The notes under the pieces are model-generated. The model ran no database searches. It saw only the letters and a list, made by a program, of their open reading frames with translations, and had not been told where the DNA came from. From positions 1 to 15,620 of the forward strand of contig DASQNU010000021.1 of NCBI GenBank assembly GCA_035644815.1: DNA of 15,620 nucleotides. The letters are read 5' to 3'. The position numbers were made by a program, and so were the translations under genes. The first letter of the stretch is position 1. Each line of letters begins with the position of its first letter. Source of the stretch: Brevibacillus_F sp035644815. GTDB lineage: Bacteria; Bacillota; Bacilli; Brevibacillales; Brevibacillaceae. This document shows, one piece after another, positions 14,039 to 15,620 of the stretch.

Positions 14039-14488
14039 CTACCCGGTTGGTTTCGCATAGTAGACATACACCTTGCGATCCTCATCTACCTCAGTCGATG
14101 TTTTTTCCCACTCTTTTCCGCCCAGTGTGATGTAATCGCTTTGTAAAAGCAAAAGGGCATCATCATCCTCCGTGAACTGATAGAGCTGCACCAAGGGGTA
14201 GTGTGCGGTGTTTTCCCGATATTCGCGCACTTCGATCTGCACACGTCCCCAGCGCAATGCCGCAGCATCCGTATACGTTACCGCTTGCTCTTCTTCTGAC
14301 AATTTTACATAAATCACATAGGCATGCGGTTCAATGGCTGCTGAGGTTTTTTCGTATACTTCCTTTCCTTTCACAAAATAATCGCAGGCAAAACGCAGCG
14401 ATATTTCGTCCTTATCGATATGGTCGTAAAAATACAGGAGCGGAAAATGATTCGCCTCATCCAGTTTTCGATACTCCAATCGTGCCAC
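14039..14488 (-). CDS. Duplicated-domain protein, first gene of the DUF350 operon
   Basis: I do not recognise this 149-residue protein. It has no signal peptide or membrane helix and is probably cytoplasmic. It is built from two copies of a roughly 62-residue beta-rich unit (about residues 3-62 and 83-146). Residues 14-49 align to 96-131 without gaps: H-F-P-L with H-Y-P-L, D-Y-F with D-Y-I, G-K-E-V-Y-E-K-T-S with G-K-E-W-E-K-T-S. Each unit ends in an aromatic strand (YVIYVK, YVYYAK). The start is set by the ribosome site: GGAGG at 14496-14500 is only 1 nt from the ATG at 14494 but 7 nt from the GTG at 14488, so the GTG is preferred. It leads the operon under an ECF-type promoter. Confidence 0.8.
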   Translation of the reverse strand: MARLEYRKLDEANHFPLLYFYDHIDKDEISLRFACDYFVKGKEVYEKTSAAIEPHAYVIYVKLSEEEQAVTYTDAAALRWGRVQIEVREYRENTAHYPLVQLYQFTEDDDALLLLQSDYITLGGKEWEKTSTEVDEDRKVYVYYAKPTG

Positions 14489-14495
14489 TCTCATG

Positions 14496-14503
14496 CCTCC
14501 TTT
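14496..14503 (-). promoter_or_regulatory. Ribosome binding site that fixes the start of the duplicated-domain gene
   Basis: AAAGGAGG on the minus strand touches the upstream ATG (14494; 1-nt gap), which makes that codon a poor start. The GTG at 14488 has ideal 7-nt spacing. The protein therefore begins M-A-R-L-E-Y-R-K. Confidence 0.6.
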
Positions 14504-14524
14504 CGGGAATTGGTGACATAATCT

Positions 14525-14552
14525 TTTACGCTTTCAGGAAAAAAAGGTTTCG
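14525..14552 (-). promoter_or_regulatory. SigW-like ECF promoter of the DUF350/ATP-grasp operon
   Basis: On the minus strand CGAAAC (14547-14552), exactly 16 bp, then CGTAAA (14525-14530). The SigW-type consensus is TGAAAC-N16-CGTA. The -35 is followed by CTTTTTTT, matching the T-run typical of SigW promoters. Transcription would start near 14518, leaving a 30-nt leader with the AAAGGAGG site. The -35 box overlaps the 3' arm of the upstream gene's terminator stem, and the terminator's T-tract is the promoter spacer. Confidence 0.68.
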
Positions 14553-14580
14553 CCGCCGACTCATGAGAGCAGGCGGCGAA
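14539..14580 (-). terminator. Terminator of the inositol-phosphatase-family gene, overlapping its coding end
   Basis: A perfect 9-bp stem, TTCGCCGCC (14572-14580) with GGCGGCGAA (14549-14557) as read on the minus strand, closes a 14-nt loop. It is followed by ACC and seven T residues. The 5' arm is still coding sequence and the TGA stop (14561-14563) lies in the loop. Confidence 0.92.
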
Positions 14581-15334
14581 TGTCCTCGTGAATGATTCCG
14601 TTTGTGATAAGAAAACTCGGCAATTGCGCTTCATCATAAGGCGCATGCTTATATGGAGTGCCATCCCAATTCGTGATCAGTGCTCCCGCTTCCTCAGCGA
14701 TGAGCAGGCCGGCAGCCACATCCATGATGCCCGATTTGTGAAAGACGATATAATCAATCCAGCCATTCGCCAGCAGACAAAAATCCAACGCAGGCCCAAT
14801 ATTGCGCATCAATCGTTTTGTTGCAAGGAAGAACGGCTTCGTAAATTCATATTCGTCTTCCTTGGAGATGGATTCACGGCCGCGGACATAGGTGCCAACT
14901 GCCTTCTTTAGTTCCTTGCGTGAATTGACCGCTAGTTTTTTCCCGTTTAAAAAGGCGCCCTTTCCTTTTTCCGCCCAAAACAGCTGCTCGGAAACGGGAT
15001 TATAGACGACCCCCAACACAATTTCACCTTTATATTGCAAGGCGATGGAGACCGAAAAATAAGGATAGCCAATGAAGTAGTTATTCGTGCCGTCCAACGG
15101 ATCAACAATCCACAGGTATTCGTCGTCGCGCTTTACCAGGCCAACTTCTTCCGAAATAATCGTATGTGTCGGAAAATGACGATGCAGCACTTCAATAATT
15201 CTCCGCTCACTTTCCTTGTCTTCCGGCAGCTTTACATCGTTATGGGATTCAAGGTCAGGAAACAGCTGCTGCGTAAATCTCTCTTTGAGGTAAGCTCCTG
15301 CTTCCCTCGCTGCCTGAATGGCGATGTCGATCAT
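14561..15334 (-). CDS. Inositol-monophosphatase-family phosphatase (SuhB-like)
   Basis: This 257-residue cytoplasmic Mg2+-dependent phosphatase should hydrolyse inositol 1-phosphate or a related sugar or nucleotide monophosphate. Metal and catalytic residues are visible: E62-E63 in SEEVG, the signature D78-P-L-D81-G-T-N, and D205 in MDVAAG, where most members have W-D-x-A-A-G. The length is normal for the family. The exact substrate (myo-inositol phosphate, PAP or fructose bisphosphate-like) cannot be read from sequence. The start is taken as the ATG at 15334, 9 nt after GAGGAG. A TTG one codon upstream is an alternative. The terminator stem begins before its stop codon. Confidence 0.92.
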   Translation of the reverse strand: MIDIAIQAAREAGAYLKERFTQQLFPDLESHNDVKLPEDKESERRIIEVLHRHFPTHTIISEEVGLVKRDDEYLWIVDPLDGTNNYFIGYPYFSVSIALQYKGEIVLGVVYNPVSEQLFWAEKGKGAFLNGKKLAVNSRKELKKAVGTYVRGRESISKEDEYEFTKPFFLATKRLMRNIGPALDFCLLANGWIDYIVFHKSGIMDVAAGLLIAEEAGALITNWDGTPYKHAPYDEAQLPSFLITNGIIHEDIRRLLS

Positions 15335-15423
15335 CAATCAAGTCTCCTCTTTTCAGTAATGATTTCATTTATTTTCCCATGGTAACGAACATCACTGACA
15401 AGATCAATCCATCTGATTGTAAT

Positions 15424-15469
15424 TTTTCAATATATTTACATTGCGTTATGATAAACGAGTGAATATGAT
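15424..15469 (+). promoter_or_regulatory. Possible tandem promoters of the gene at 15508
   Basis: Two TATGAT boxes occur 17 bp apart: 15447-15452 with TTTTCA at 15424-15429 (17-bp spacing), and 15464-15469 with TTGCGT at 15441-15446 (17-bp spacing). Either would give a leader of about 30-50 nt. The surrounding DNA is AT-rich, so one may be chance. Confidence 0.4.
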
Positions 15470-15507
15470 TAAGAAATCACTCGGCTTATCCTAAGGAGGT
15501 TTTAGAC

Positions 15508-15620
15508 GTGAACAATGATTTTATCCGATTGAAGAACCTTGAGGGAGAACTGAAGCTGACTCAAATGAATAGAAGCCTTGGAACGTCCGTAACCAACAAG
15601 GAATTGGTTTTTCATAAGCC
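15508..15620 (+). CDS. Unrecognised protein (5' end only)
   Basis: A reading frame opens at a GTG placed 8 nt after a strong AAGGAGG (15493-15499) and stays open for 37 codons to the window edge. It begins MNNDFIRLKNLEGELKLTQM and continues NRSLGTSVTNKELVFHKP. It is hydrophilic, with no signal peptide. I do not recognise the family. It diverges from the phosphatase gene and has good promoter candidates upstream, so it is likely a real gene. Its function cannot be judged from this fragment. Confidence 0.7.
   Translation, partial: MNNDFIRLKNLEGELKLTQMNRSLGTSVTNKELVFHK

Overview
The window looks like a piece of chromosome from a Gram-positive, endospore-forming-type Firmicute of the Bacillales, most likely Brevibacillus or a close relative. 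The reasons are the strong AGGAGG-type ribosome binding sites, frequent GTG/TTG starts, a SftA-type soluble FtsK translocase, a Bacillus-type long MoeB, and ECF (SigW-like) promoter signatures. The genus is inferred from protein style; no search was run. There are no rRNA or tRNA genes, mobile elements, CRISPR arrays or long repeats.

Layout, left to right. (1) 1-1264: the 5' end of moaC (minus strand) diverges from a moeB/thiF-type adenylyltransferase, so this is molybdenum-cofactor synthesis. (2) 1265-4205: a monocistronic, strongly codon-biased acnA (aconitase) with its own promoter, a perfect palindrome in its leader and a clear terminator. (3) 4488-5042: a RimJ/RimL-like GNAT acetyltransferase (minus). 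(4) 5311-5769: a lone CheX-like protein in which the expected catalytic Asn is Asp; it converges on an IclR-family regulator (5845-6588, minus) across a 13-bp bidirectional terminator. (5) 6745-9764: the DNA translocase gene sftA followed by a small gene of unknown function (minus). (6) 9947-11164: a large lipoprotein gene behind a SigW-like promoter. (7) 11230-12009: a six-helix Kv-type potassium channel (minus). (8) 12090-14488: a compact minus-strand operon of four genes: an internally duplicated cytoplasmic protein, a very acidic Gly/Ser-tailed small lipoprotein, a glutathionylspermidine-synthetase-like ATP-grasp ligase and a DUF350 membrane protein. (9) 14561-15334: an inositol-monophosphatase-family phosphatase. 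(10) From 15508: the start of an unrecognised gene on the plus strand.

The most interesting part is region 8. Its promoter matches the SigW-type ECF consensus (CGAAAC-N16-CGTAAA), and the -35 box is built into the terminator stem of the upstream phosphatase gene. A second ECF promoter (TGAAAC-N16-CGTTAT) drives the lipoprotein gene at 9947, so two transcription units within 5 kb appear to share an envelope-stress regulon. The operon resembles the E. coli yjfIJKLMC arrangement (DUF350 protein plus glutathionylspermidine-synthetase-like ligase plus envelope protein). It adds a small acidic lipoprotein and a duplicated-domain protein that I do not recognise, with a voltage-gated channel gene just beyond its terminator. 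A second regulatory link is a 17-bp dyad in the acnA leader that recurs (15 of 17 bases) in the promoter region of the IclR-family gene 5 kb away. This suggests that the regulator controls both itself and aconitase.
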